A DNA stretch of 64,000 nt from Collimonas humicola (GTDB taxonomy: Bacteria > Pseudomonadota > Gammaproteobacteria > Burkholderiales > Burkholderiaceae_D): contig NZ_JAGQEE010000008.1 in NCBI RefSeq assembly GCF_018304945.1, forward strand, positions 1-64,000, written 5' to 3'. The position numbers were made by a program, and so were the translations under genes. Below are positions 46,137 to 54,543 of this stretch, piece after piece. Below the pieces are notes generated by a model, which worked only from the letters and a program-made list of their open reading frames with translations, had not been told where the DNA came from and did no database searches. The first letter of the stretch is position 1. Every line of letters begins with the position of its first letter.

Positions 46137-46724
46137 TCAGCCATTCGTCTTGTCACGATGAATACGGCCTGAAACTCGGTTCTGCACTCGATTAACGCGG
46201 GCCTGTTCATTTGCGTTGACATGACCGTTGCGGGCGACACGGGCCTCTGTGCGGTCGACATGCGCTTCGCCGCGCTGAAGATTGCCGACCTGGCGCTTGT
46301 CCAGGCTGCCGGACTTGATGCCGTTTTCGATCCGCTGCTCCTGATTGGCGTTGCGCTGCACATCGGCCTGCATGCGCTGGCTGGAGACCGAGTTCGGATT
46401 GCCGACCGCGCCGTTATGCTTGTCTGCATTGATATTCTGGCTGACCTTGTTCTGCATGCCCTGGATCCGGGCTTTTTCCGCCGGGCTCAGATTGCCGTTC
46501 TTGAGGGCATTGGCTTCGGTGCGGTCGATCCGGGCTTCCTGATGCTCCAGCTGGCCGGCTTCGCGCGTGGTCAGCTGGCCGGACTTGAGACCGCTTTCGA
46601 TCCGGTTCTGCTGGTTGATGTCGCGCTGGGTTTCGCTGGCGGCGGTCTGGGCGAAGACCGGCGCTGCCAACAAGGTGGTCACGAGCGCGGTCAGCAGGAA
46701 GGAAATCGATTTTGTGGTTTTCAT
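46137..46724 (-). CDS. Secreted protein with internal tandem duplication
   Basis: 195 aa from ATG 46724 (AAAGGA site). Signal peptide 1-25 (FAQ). The mature protein has two 67-residue repeats, residues 38-104 and 128-194, offset by exactly 90 residues, with 32 identical positions by my count. Each runs RIE.G.KSG.L..R..G.L, then DRTEA, then a QN.VS segment. The repeats are polar, Gln/Arg/Asn-rich and predicted helical, with no cysteine. I do not recognise the family with certainty. Its stop codon is 62 bp before the start of the 76-aa secreted protein on the same strand, so they may be co-transcribed. Confidence 0.75.
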   Translation of the reverse strand: MKTTKSISFLLTALVTTLLAAPVFAQTAASETQRDINQQNRIESGLKSGQLTTREAGQLEHQEARIDRTEANALKNGNLSPAEKARIQGMQNKVSQNINADKHNGAVGNPNSVSSQRMQADVQRNANQEQRIENGIKSGSLDKRQVGNLQRGEAHVDRTEARVARNGHVNANEQARVNRVQNRVSGRIHRDKTNG

Positions 46725-46861
46725 GGTGGTCCTTTCGGTGTGGCTGGTTGGGCTGATGAGCAGCTTGCTCATGTGACCTTAAACGCCAGCCATGACCGTA
46801 CGCCGACCAAGAATTTGTAAGCCGTGTAACGAATCGTAAAGCTAAGTGCAGGCGCTGGTCC

Positions 46862-47638
46862 TCAGGCAAAGTCCGCTGCAATCAGATCGATCCGGTCGGT
46901 ACAGAAACCGTCCACGCCCCAGCCCAGTATCTCGGTCGCCCGCGCCGGCGTATTCACGGTATAGCAAAACAAGCCGTAGCCGGCCTGCTTGACAGCCTGG
47001 GCCTGCATCGGCGACAGGTATTTGTGATTGGTATGCAGGGCCACCGCATCCAGTTCTTCCAGCCGCTGCTGCCAGTCGTCCTCGATAGCGTCGCTCAGGA
47101 AACCGCGCGGGATGTCCGGCGCCGCGACCTGGGCGGCGCGCAGCGCATCAAAGGAAAATGAAGAAAACAAGGGCAAGGCCGGATCCGGCCAAGTGCCCTG
47201 GCCCGCTGCGGTGTGGGCCGCCAGTTCGGCTTCGAAGACTTCCTCGGTCAGCTGCGCCACCACGCGTCCGGTCTCGATTTCAAACCCCTCGGCCGGCTTG
47301 ATTTCGACGTTCATCCAGATCGCGTTCTGGCGGCAGAAGTCCAGCACCTGGCGATAAGTGCAGATGCGCTCGCCGGCAAATTGCGGCCCCAGCCAGCTGC
47401 CGGCGTCCATGGACGTCAGCTGGTCGGCGTTGAAATCGGCGACTTTGCCGACGCCGCGCACGGTGCGGCCGAACACCGGATCATGCATCAGGATCGGCAC
47501 GCCGTCGCGCGACAGCATGACGTCGAACTCGACCGCGTGGAAACCGTGCTCCAGGCCGCAGCGCATGGCCGCAATGGTATTTTCCGGAGCCAGCGTACCG
47601 CCGCCGCGATGCGCGACTATTTTGGGATAAGGCCACAT
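46862..47638 (-). CDS. ugpQ: Glycerophosphodiester phosphodiesterase
   Basis: Hydrolyses glycerophosphodiesters to glycerol-3-phosphate and an alcohol. Cytoplasmic UgpQ type: 258 aa from ATG 47638 without signal peptide. The open frame runs 81 codons further upstream with no similarity. IVAHRGGGTLAPENTIAAM holds the catalytic His-Arg and Glu, FDVMLSRDGVPILMHDP the metal ligands and second His, and MNVEIKP the following Glu. It ends with GVDGFCTDRIDL, the last TIM-barrel strand. No ugp transport genes adjoin. Confidence 0.92.
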   Translation of the reverse strand: MWPYPKIVAHRGGGTLAPENTIAAMRCGLEHGFHAVEFDVMLSRDGVPILMHDPVFGRTVRGVGKVADFNADQLTSMDAGSWLGPQFAGERICTYRQVLDFCRQNAIWMNVEIKPAEGFEIETGRVVAQLTEEVFEAELAAHTAAGQGTWPDPALPLFSSFSFDALRAAQVAAPDIPRGFLSDAIEDDWQQRLEELDAVALHTNHKYLSPMQAQAVKQAGYGLFCYTVNTPARATEILGWGVDGFCTDRIDLIAADFA

Positions 47639-47867
47639 GAATCTTCTCTTTCTATCGAAATTGCAAGAATGACAGGCGTGTATTGCGGGCAGTGTCTGCT
47701 GCCGGCAGGCCGTCGCTAACCTCATTCTTAATGGATTTAGGTATTTTGGCAATCTGCGACTGCCGGCGGCGATTCGCGCCATGCAATCCCGCTTTCGTCG
47801 CATTCCGCTTTTTGGCGATAGCGAGCCGGCCCAGAATAGCCTCATTCCCACTACTTCAAGGACTGCC

Positions 47868-48152
47868 ATGAACGACGCCAACCAGAATTTGCAGGACGCT
47901 CGCCGCCAAGTCGAACGGAAAATAGGCTTTTATCTGCACCTGGCGGTCTATTTGATTATAAACAGCGGCCTGTTGCTGTTGAATTTCTTGCATAATCCCG
48001 GTCAGCCTTGGGTGCTGGGACCGGTCCTTGGCTGGGGCATCGGCCTGCTGTTCCACGGCCTGGCGGTGTTCCTCAGAGACCCGGGCGCGCAGTGGAAGCA
48101 GCGCATGATAGAACGAGAATTACAAAAACATCACCGTACTCCGCCAACATGA
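47868..48152 (+). CDS. 2TM-domain protein (kinase-associated)
   Basis: 94 aa from ATG 47868, which has AAGGA 7 nt upstream. It contains the 2TM domain: a short amphipathic helix (ARRQVERKIGFYLHLAVYLI), two TM helices with the intervening NPGQPWVLGPVLGWGIGLLFHG, and a charged tail. Such domains occur alone or fused to LytS-type kinases. Its stop overlaps the start of the kinase gene (ATGA), so the two are translationally coupled. A small membrane partner of the kinase is the natural inference. Confidence 0.85.
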   Translation: MNDANQNLQDARRQVERKIGFYLHLAVYLIINSGLLLLNFLHNPGQPWVLGPVLGWGIGLLFHGLAVFLRDPGAQWKQRMIERELQKHHRTPPT

Positions 48153-49261
48153 AGCCAAGCACTACATTGCCGCCAGACGCATTGCCGCCCACCGCCGAAC
48201 CGCTGGCGCGGCGTCTGCTGCGCACCCTGTACATCAATCTCGGCATCGACGTCATGTGCGCTGTGATTGTGACTTACGTAATGCGCCTCAGCGACCAGTT
48301 CCTGCCTAACCTGGTGTTTTCGCTGTGCATCGGCCTGACGGCGATGGTGCTGATCGAAGCCGGCCGCTCTCTGGTCTGGCGCAACGCTACGCCGCCCAAA
48401 GTGCATTTCCTCGCTTACATACTGGTGGCGGCAGGCATCGCCCAATTTATCGGCATCCGCCTGGCCGACCTGCTGCTCGGACTGCCCACAGACAATTTTT
48501 CTTCCATGTATATGAATGTTAGCGGCCTCGGCCTGATTATCCTGACAGTCTCGGTCTGCGTCGGCGCCACCTTGTTTTTCTGGAACCTCAGCACGCTGGC
48601 TGAATTGCGCAACCAGGCCGCCACCGAAAGGGCGCGCGCCGCCGCCGTCGAGAAACAAGCCTTGCAGGCGCAGCTGCAGATGCTGCAGGCGCAGATCGAA
48701 CCGCATATGCTGTTCAATACGCTGGCCACCTTGCAAAGCCTGATTGCGCTGGATGCGCCGCGGGCGCAGCAGATGCTGGACCAGCTGATCCAGTTCCTGC
48801 GCGCTTCGCTATCCTCCTCGCGCATAGAGCAAACCACGCTGGCGCAGGAATTCAGCCTGATGGAAGCCTACCTGGAACTGATGTCGCTGCGCATGGGCAG
48901 CCGCCTCAGCTTCGAGCTGCAGTTGCCGGCGGCGCTGCGCGATACCGTGATTGCGCCGATGCTGCTGCAGCCGCTGGTGGAAAACGCCATCAAGCATGGC
49001 CTGGAACCCAAGATCGAAGGCGGCCGCATCGAGGTCAGCGCCAGCCGCCAGGGCCAGCTGCTGCTGCTCGACGTCAGCGATACCGGCCTCGGGCTTGCGG
49101 CCGAACCGCTGCAGACGCCTGCCAGCCACGGCAGCCACATCGGCCTCAGCAATATCCACGAACGCCTGCAGGCGCTGTACGGCGCTCAGGCCAGCCTGAG
49201 CGTCAAGCCTAATCTGCCGCATGGCGTCATCGCCCAACTCCAACTACCTGTCCTGTCATGA
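48149..49261 (+). CDS. LytS/YehU-type sensor histidine kinase
   Basis: 370 aa from ATG 48149. Four TM helices (about 27-46, 54-72, 86-110, 124-146), a coiled coil, a His_kinase domain with phospho-acceptor H186 in QIEPHMLFNTLATL, and a HATPase domain (LLQPLVENAIKHGLEPK; DTGLGL; GSHIGLSNIHERL). It overlaps both the 2TM gene and the response-regulator gene by ATGA. The frame extends upstream to 48008 but that part is antisense-like composition overlapping the 2TM gene. Confidence 0.92.
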   Translation: MKPSTTLPPDALPPTAEPLARRLLRTLYINLGIDVMCAVIVTYVMRLSDQFLPNLVFSLCIGLTAMVLIEAGRSLVWRNATPPKVHFLAYILVAAGIAQFIGIRLADLLLGLPTDNFSSMYMNVSGLGLIILTVSVCVGATLFFWNLSTLAELRNQAATERARAAAVEKQALQAQLQMLQAQIEPHMLFNTLATLQSLIALDAPRAQQMLDQLIQFLRASLSSSRIEQTTLAQEFSLMEAYLELMSLRMGSRLSFELQLPAALRDTVIAPMLLQPLVENAIKHGLEPKIEGGRIEVSASRQGQLLLLDVSDTGLGLAAEPLQTPASHGSHIGLSNIHERLQALYGAQASLSVKPNLPHGVIAQLQLPVLS

Positions 49262-50052
49262 CTACCTCATCCAATCTGCGCGCCCTGATAGCCGAAGACG
49301 AACCGATTTTGGCGGCGGCGCTGCTGCAGGCCTTGCAGCGCCTGTGGCCGGAACTGCAGATCGTCGCAAGCGTCGACAACGGCCAGGCGGTGGTAGAGCA
49401 AACCTTGAAACAACGTCCCGACATCCTCTTCCTGGATATCAAGATGCCCGGCAAAAGCGGCCTGGAAGCGGCCCAGGAACTGGCTGAGGAATGGCCGGAG
49501 AATGAAGCGTTTCCGCTGATCGTGTTTGTCACCGCCTACGACGAATATGCGATCTCCGCCTTCGAACATGCCGCCGCCGATTACGTGCTGAAGCCGATCA
49601 GCGATGCCCGCCTGGGCAAGACCATCGCCCGCCTGCAGCAGCGCCTGCAGCAAAACGGCGACGGCAATGCCGCGCTCGACCGCCTGATCGACCAGTTGCA
49701 CAATATGCAACCCCGCACCAGCATCGAGCCGCTGACCGTGATACGTGCCGCGGTCGGCAACCAGATCCGCATGATCCCGATCAACGAGGTGATCTATTTC
49801 GAAGCCAGCGACAAATACATCAACGTCGTCACCGCCGACAGCGAATCGCTGATACGCACCAGCCTCAAGGAATTGCTGCCGCAGATCGACAGCCGCCAGT
49901 TCTGGCAGGTGCACCGCGGCACCATCGTCAACCACCAGTGCATCCAGATGGCGATACGCGACGAAAACGGCAAGCTCTCCCTGAAGCTGCGCGGCCGCGG
50001 CGAAAGCCTGGCGGTCAGCCGGGTATTTGCGCATCTTTTCAAGCAAATGTAG
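49258..50052 (+). CDS. LytTR-family response regulator
   Basis: 264 aa. Receiver domain (about 8-130) with phospho-acceptor D60 (DILFLDIKMPG) and K of LKPIS; LytTR DNA-binding domain (about 158-262) with INEVIYFEASDKYINV and FWQVHRGTIVN. Coupled by ATGA overlap to the kinase, forming a 2TM-LytS-LytTR operon. Targets unknown; LytTR regulators bind paired direct repeats, which I did not find here. Confidence 0.93.
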   Translation: MTTSSNLRALIAEDEPILAAALLQALQRLWPELQIVASVDNGQAVVEQTLKQRPDILFLDIKMPGKSGLEAAQELAEEWPENEAFPLIVFVTAYDEYAISAFEHAAADYVLKPISDARLGKTIARLQQRLQQNGDGNAALDRLIDQLHNMQPRTSIEPLTVIRAAVGNQIRMIPINEVIYFEASDKYINVVTADSESLIRTSLKELLPQIDSRQFWQVHRGTIVNHQCIQMAIRDENGKLSLKLRGRGESLAVSRVFAHLFKQM

Positions 50053-50244
50053 GGGCCGGCGCCTTGCACGGGATGGATGGCAGCCGGGATATTGTTTTTG
50101 ACAACAAATCCGCGTCCCCCATGACCCTTTTGGCGATTGCTGAATCGCAGTGCAACAAAATCCCTGGCAGGCTGCCTGCAAAGCGTCACGCTACGGTAAA
50201 ATGAGCCATCACCTCATTCTGCAAAGCGTATAAATAAATCCTCC

Positions 50245-52020
50245 ATGAGCACAGATCACACCAACGGCCACACCCCACCTGCCCCTGCCACGTCCAATTT
50301 CCTGCGCGGCATCATCGAAACCGATTTGACGGCTGGCGCCTATGCCGGCCGCCAGGACAGCCAGGGTCAGCCATTGCCGCAAGTGGTCACGCGCTTTCCG
50401 CCGGAGCCTAACGGCTACCTGCATATCGGTCACGCCAAGTCGATCTGCGTCAACTTCGGCCTGGCGCGCGATTACGCCGGCCGTTGCCATTTGCGCTTCG
50501 ACGACACCAATCCGGAAAAAGAGGAACAGGAATACGTCGACACCATCATCGACAGCGTGCGCTGGCTCGGCTTCGACTGGAAGGACAGCACAGGCGAGCA
50601 TCTTTATTTCGCCAGCAACTACTTCGACAAGCTGTATGAAATGGCGGAATACCTGATCACTGCCGGCCTGGCCTATGTCGACAGCCAGAGCGCTGAGGAA
50701 ATGGCCGCCAGCCGCGGCAATTTCGGCGAGGCGGGCAAGGATTCGCCGTTCCGCAACCGTCCCGCGGCCGAATCGCTGGACTTGTTCCGCCGCATGAAAG
50801 CGGGGGAATTCAAGGACGGCGAACACATCGTGCGCGCCAAGATCGACATGGCCTCGCCCAATATGAACCTGCGCGATCCGGCCATCTACCGCATCCGCCA
50901 CGCTCACCATCACCGTACCGGCGACAAGTGGTGCATCTACCCGATGTACGACTACACGCATCCGATTTCCGATGCGCTGGAAAACATTTCGCACTCGGTC
51001 TGCACCCTGGAATTCCAGGATCACCGGCCGTTCTACGACTGGATCCTGGAACACCTGAGCAGCGCCGGTTTCCTGCAAAAGCCGGTGCCGCACCAGTACG
51101 AATTCTCGCGCCTCAACGTCACCTATGTGATCACCAGCAAGCGCAAGCTGCGCCAGCTGGTCGACGAAGGCATCGTCGACGGCTGGGACGATCCGCGCAT
51201 GCCCACCCTGGTCGGCATCCGCCGCCGCGGCTTCACGCCCGAATCGTTGCAACTGTTTTGCGACCGCACCGGCGTCACCAAGTCGGACGGCTGGATCGAC
51301 ATGAGTTCGCTGGAAGGCGCGCTGCGCGAAGACCTCGACCCGAAGGCGCCGCGCGCGTCGGCGGTGCTGCGGCCGCTGAAACTGATTATCGATAATTTCC
51401 CGGAAGGCGAAACCGTGGCCTGCCACGCACCGGTCTATCCGCCGGCGCATCCGGAACACGCTACCGCACTGCGTCATTTTCCGATCAGCAACACGCTGTG
51501 GATCGAGCAGGAAGACTTCATGGAAACGCCTGTCAAAGGCTATTTCCGCCTGTTCCCGCCGACTGCCGACAAGCCGGGCAGCCGGGTCCGCCTGCGTCAC
51601 GGTTTCGTGGTCGAGTGCACCGGTTTCGACAAGGATGCCGATGGCAAGGTTACTGCCGTGCACTGCACGTACTTTCCTGACAGCAAGAGCGGCACGGAAG
51701 GCAGCGCCAACTACAAGGTCAAGGGCAATATTCACTGGATCAGCGTGGCCCATGCGCTGGAAGCCGAAGTGCGGCTGTACGACCGCCTGTTCACCGATCC
51801 GCATCCGGATGCCGGCGGCAAGGACTTCAAGGCAGCCTTGAATCCGAACGCCAAGGAAGTAATCACCGCCTATCTCGAACCGGGCCTCAAGGATGCCAAG
51901 CCGGAAGAGCGCTATCAGTTCGAACGGCATGGCTATTTCATCGCCGATCGCGTTGACTCAGTGCCTGGCAAGCCGGTGTTCAACCGGACTGTCACCTTGA
52001 AGGATAGCTGGAGCAAGTAA
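50245..52020 (+). CDS. glnS: Glutaminyl-tRNA synthetase
   Basis: Class I synthetase of 591 aa. HIGH-type motif in PPEPNGYLHIGHAKS, KMSKS-equivalent ITSKRKLRQL, and the GlnRS-specific LRFDDTNPEKEEQEYVDTI. The C-terminal beta-barrel anticodon-binding region runs from about 350. The N-terminus is about 20 residues longer than in E. coli (554 aa in total). The presence of glnS implies direct Gln charging. It is followed by a terminator-like hairpin. Confidence 0.98.
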   Translation: MSTDHTNGHTPPAPATSNFLRGIIETDLTAGAYAGRQDSQGQPLPQVVTRFPPEPNGYLHIGHAKSICVNFGLARDYAGRCHLRFDDTNPEKEEQEYVDTIIDSVRWLGFDWKDSTGEHLYFASNYFDKLYEMAEYLITAGLAYVDSQSAEEMAASRGNFGEAGKDSPFRNRPAAESLDLFRRMKAGEFKDGEHIVRAKIDMASPNMNLRDPAIYRIRHAHHHRTGDKWCIYPMYDYTHPISDALENISHSVCTLEFQDHRPFYDWILEHLSSAGFLQKPVPHQYEFSRLNVTYVITSKRKLRQLVDEGIVDGWDDPRMPTLVGIRRRGFTPESLQLFCDRTGVTKSDGWIDMSSLEGALREDLDPKAPRASAVLRPLKLIIDNFPEGETVACHAPVYPPAHPEHATALRHFPISNTLWIEQEDFMETPVKGYFRLFPPTADKPGSRVRLRHGFVVECTGFDKDADGKVTAVHCTYFPDSKSGTEGSANYKVKGNIHWISVAHALEAEVRLYDRLFTDPHPDAGGKDFKAALNPNAKEVITAYLEPGLKDAKPEERYQFERHGYFIADRVDSVPGKPVFNRTVTLKDSWSK

Positions 52021-52053
52021 CAGCCTGCCTCATTTTTCCCATGCAGCAATAAA

Positions 52054-52089
52054 AAAGACGCCACACCGCAAATTCGGTCCGGCGTCTTT
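52054..52089 (+). terminator. Terminator of glnS
   Basis: 9-bp stem 52054-52062 (aaagacgcc) with 52081-52089 (ggcgtcttt), plus an inner accg/cggt pairing. Followed by ATTCATTTT, a weak T-tract. 33 bp after the stop codon. Confidence 0.75.
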
Positions 52090-52192
52090 ATTCATTTTGC
52101 AGCCGGTGTTACATTAACTGACTATAAGCATCAGCGTTATGCGCTGATATGACGCCAAATAGGCAGTAAAAGTAAATACAGGGTAAGCGGAC

Positions 52193-52804
52193 GTGGGGCT
52201 AGCGGTTATACAGGTAGAGATGCAAGTACGGGGCGTTAACGGCCAGGTAACGCTGCTCAGTGACCGGATTCAGATCAAGCGCGCGGGCGCCATGGCCCGC
52301 CTGACGCAGGCCCGCAATAGCGACAAGGATATCCTGCTCACTGAGCTGAGCGGGGTCCGCATCCAGTTGCCCAACCTCCTCAGCAACGGCTACATCCGCT
52401 TTTTCCTGGTCAACGGCGAAGCAGCGGACGCCAGCCTGATCCGCGCCGCCAGCGATGGCAACACCGTCTTATTCAGCGGCCGCCAACTGTCCCGCTTCAC
52501 GCTGCTGAAAACCGCTGTTGAAAAAAAGATCGCGGCCAACCAGCCTGCGCCGATGCTGCTGTTGCCAGCGCCAGAGATCACAGCAACCGAAGCAACTGCA
52601 CCTGAAATAACTGCATCCGAGACAACCACGCCCGAGATGGCTGCTCCTGCAATCATTGCACCTGCAATTGCTGCCCCGATAATTCCTGCAGAACGCCCGC
52701 CGGTCGATTTCGATGCGCTAGACCGGGTGGCGGAACAGTACAAGCAAGGATTGATTTCACGTGCCGAATGGGTCGCCGCCAAGCGCAAACTGCTGGGTCT
52801 TTAG
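52193..52804 (+). CDS. SHOCT-domain protein
   Basis: 203 aa from the GTG at 52193; an ATG nine codons later (52220) is an equally possible start. The N-terminal half (about 10-105) looks like a beta-rich PH-like module (VTLLSDRIQIKRAG, TELSGVRIQLP, GYIRFFLVNGEA). A low-complexity Ala/Pro/Thr/Ile linker (about 120-165) joins it to a C-terminal SHOCT motif (LDRVAEQYKQGLISRAEWVAAKRKLLGL region). SHOCT modules mediate oligomerisation in diverse proteins. Function unknown; monocistronic. Confidence 0.75.
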   Translation: MGLAVIQVEMQVRGVNGQVTLLSDRIQIKRAGAMARLTQARNSDKDILLTELSGVRIQLPNLLSNGYIRFFLVNGEAADASLIRAASDGNTVLFSGRQLSRFTLLKTAVEKKIAANQPAPMLLLPAPEITATEATAPEITASETTTPEMAAPAIIAPAIAAPIIPAERPPVDFDALDRVAEQYKQGLISRAEWVAAKRKLLGL

Positions 52805-52897
52805 CCGTTTGCGCCGCGCTCAGCGGACTGGCCACGCAAGCACTATAATCATGCACCTTTCCTCCCGCATCGCGCGACCACCAACCAAGGAATACTC

Positions 52898-53407
52898 ATG
52901 ACCATCTCCATGTACAGCACTTCCATTCCCGTCTTCAAGCAAATGCTGAACGCCCTTAGCGACGTCCTGGCAAAAGCCGAAGCGCACGTCGCTGAAAAGA
53001 AGATCGATCCGAACGCGCTGCTGCAGGCACGCCTGTTCCCTGACATGTTCCCGCTGGTGCGCCAGGTGCAGATCGCCGCCGACTTCGCCAAGAGCGTGCC
53101 GGCACGCCTGGCCGGCGCCGAAGTTCCTTCCTATGAAGATAGCGAACAAAGCTTTGCCGACCTGCATGCCCGCATCAAGAAGACGCTGGCATTCATCGAC
53201 GGCTTGCCGGCGGAAAAGATCGATGGCAGCGAAGCGCTGGAAATCGTCTTGCGTCCTGGCACGCCGAAAGAGAAAAAACTGAACGGCCAGACTTACCTGC
53301 TGGGCTACGGCCTGCCGCAATTCTTTTTCCACGTCACCACTGCCTACGACATCCTGCGCCACAACGGCGTGGAAATCGGCAAGCGCGACTTCATGGGCGC
53401 TTACTAA
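52898..53407 (+). CDS. DUF1993 family protein
   Basis: 169 aa, soluble, with an AAGGAATACTC ribosome site. MYSTSIPVFKQMLNALSDVL at the N-terminus, LFPDMFPLVRQVQIAADFAK in the middle and GLPQFFFHVTTAYDILRHNGV near the end match DUF1993, a helical-bundle family related in fold to DinB-like proteins. Biochemical role unknown. Stands alone, with a strong terminator 28 bp downstream. Confidence 0.88.
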   Translation: MTISMYSTSIPVFKQMLNALSDVLAKAEAHVAEKKIDPNALLQARLFPDMFPLVRQVQIAADFAKSVPARLAGAEVPSYEDSEQSFADLHARIKKTLAFIDGLPAEKIDGSEALEIVLRPGTPKEKKLNGQTYLLGYGLPQFFFHVTTAYDILRHNGVEIGKRDFMGAY

Positions 53408-53434
53408 GTCTGACGGGATTTTCCTGTTGATTTG

Positions 53435-53459
53435 AAAAGCGGCCTAGGGCCGCTTTTTT
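53435..53459. terminator. Bidirectional terminator DUF1993 / LysR
   Basis: Stem 53439-53444 (gcggcc) with 53448-53453 (ggccgc), extended by AAAA/TTTT, TAG loop, six T's on the plus strand and four A's on the other side. Lies between convergent genes and can serve both. Confidence 0.88.
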
Positions 53460-53491
53460 CATGGCCGTCTGCCGTCACGGCATTTCACAAC

Positions 53492-54406
53492 TCAAGACAG
53501 CAGGTGCAGCTCTTCCTCCAGCATCGCACTCATGTCCAGCCGCAAGCGCTCGATCGGCGCCGCCAGCCGGCCGGGAGTCCTGGCATGCACCAGCCAGGTG
53601 TTCACGCCGCCCTTGAACTCAGGCACGTCCAGCACCTGCAGCTGATCGCGGAAAGCGCTGCGCGCCCACGCCCCAGGCATGATCATGCCGATGCCGATGC
53701 CGCGCGCCACCAGCGACAGCTGCAACTCGGTGCCGAAGGTTTCGACCGCCACATCGACCGGCAAACGCGCCGCATCCAGCGTGTGCCGGATGGAACGACG
53801 TATGCCGCAGCCATCCTGGTTCAGCACCCAGGCATGGCTTGCCAGTTGCGCCAAAGAGACGCTGCCATTGCTGCACAAAGAGGAAGCCTGGCTGGCGACG
53901 ATCAAGGGTATTTGATGCCCGAGCAAATGGGCCGTGAGAGTATTGGGCGGCATGACATCGTCCGGCAAGACTACTGCCGCCGCATCGATCGCATTGCTTT
54001 CCAGCAGAGTCAGCAAGGCTGGCGACCAGCCGGTGGTAATGCGCAAAGTCAGCTTGGTGAACTCGCTGCGCAGGCAATCAATCGGATGGGTCAGCGCCAG
54101 CTCCGCCAGGAATGGCGCCACCCCCAGACGGAATTCGCCGCTCGCCTGCGAACCCGGTTCCACCCCGGCCAGCAGATCGGCGACCGAACCCAGCACGCGG
54201 CGCCCGCGCTCATAGACTTCCCTGCCTGCCGCGGTAGGCTTGAGCGGCTTCGACTGCCGCTCCAGCAGCGCCACCCCCAGCCTGTCCTCCAGGCTTTGGA
54301 CGCGCCGGCTGATGCCAGGCTGGGTCAGATGCAGGCGGGCGGCGGCGGCAATGATCGAACCGGTCTCGACCACGGCGACAAAGGCTTCGATGTCATGGGT
54401 ATTCAT
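53492..54406 (-). CDS. LysR-family transcriptional regulator
   Basis: 304 aa. N-terminal winged helix-turn-helix (about 3-62: FVAVVETGSIIAAAARLHLTQPGISRRVQSLEDRLG) and a C-terminal periplasmic-binding-type co-inducer domain (about 90-295). Divergent from the MFS transporter gene, with a start-to-start gap of 137 bp that is AT-rich near the regulator (54406-54450). The classical LysR arrangement suggests it controls that transporter. The inducer is unknown. Confidence 0.92.
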   Translation of the reverse strand: MNTHDIEAFVAVVETGSIIAAAARLHLTQPGISRRVQSLEDRLGVALLERQSKPLKPTAAGREVYERGRRVLGSVADLLAGVEPGSQASGEFRLGVAPFLAELALTHPIDCLRSEFTKLTLRITTGWSPALLTLLESNAIDAAAVVLPDDVMPPNTLTAHLLGHQIPLIVASQASSLCSNGSVSLAQLASHAWVLNQDGCGIRRSIRHTLDAARLPVDVAVETFGTELQLSLVARGIGIGMIMPGAWARSAFRDQLQVLDVPEFKGGVNTWLVHARTPGRLAAPIERLRLDMSAMLEEELHLLS

Positions 54407-54543
54407 AACAAACTCGCATAATAGTTATGATAATAATTCACTTGTAGCATAAAGATCGCGGATGCACAATCGCTGCATTGAAAAATGCTTGCCAGGGAAC
54501 GGACTCCGCCGCCCCCGCTGCCAGCTTGCCACGTGAAAATGCC

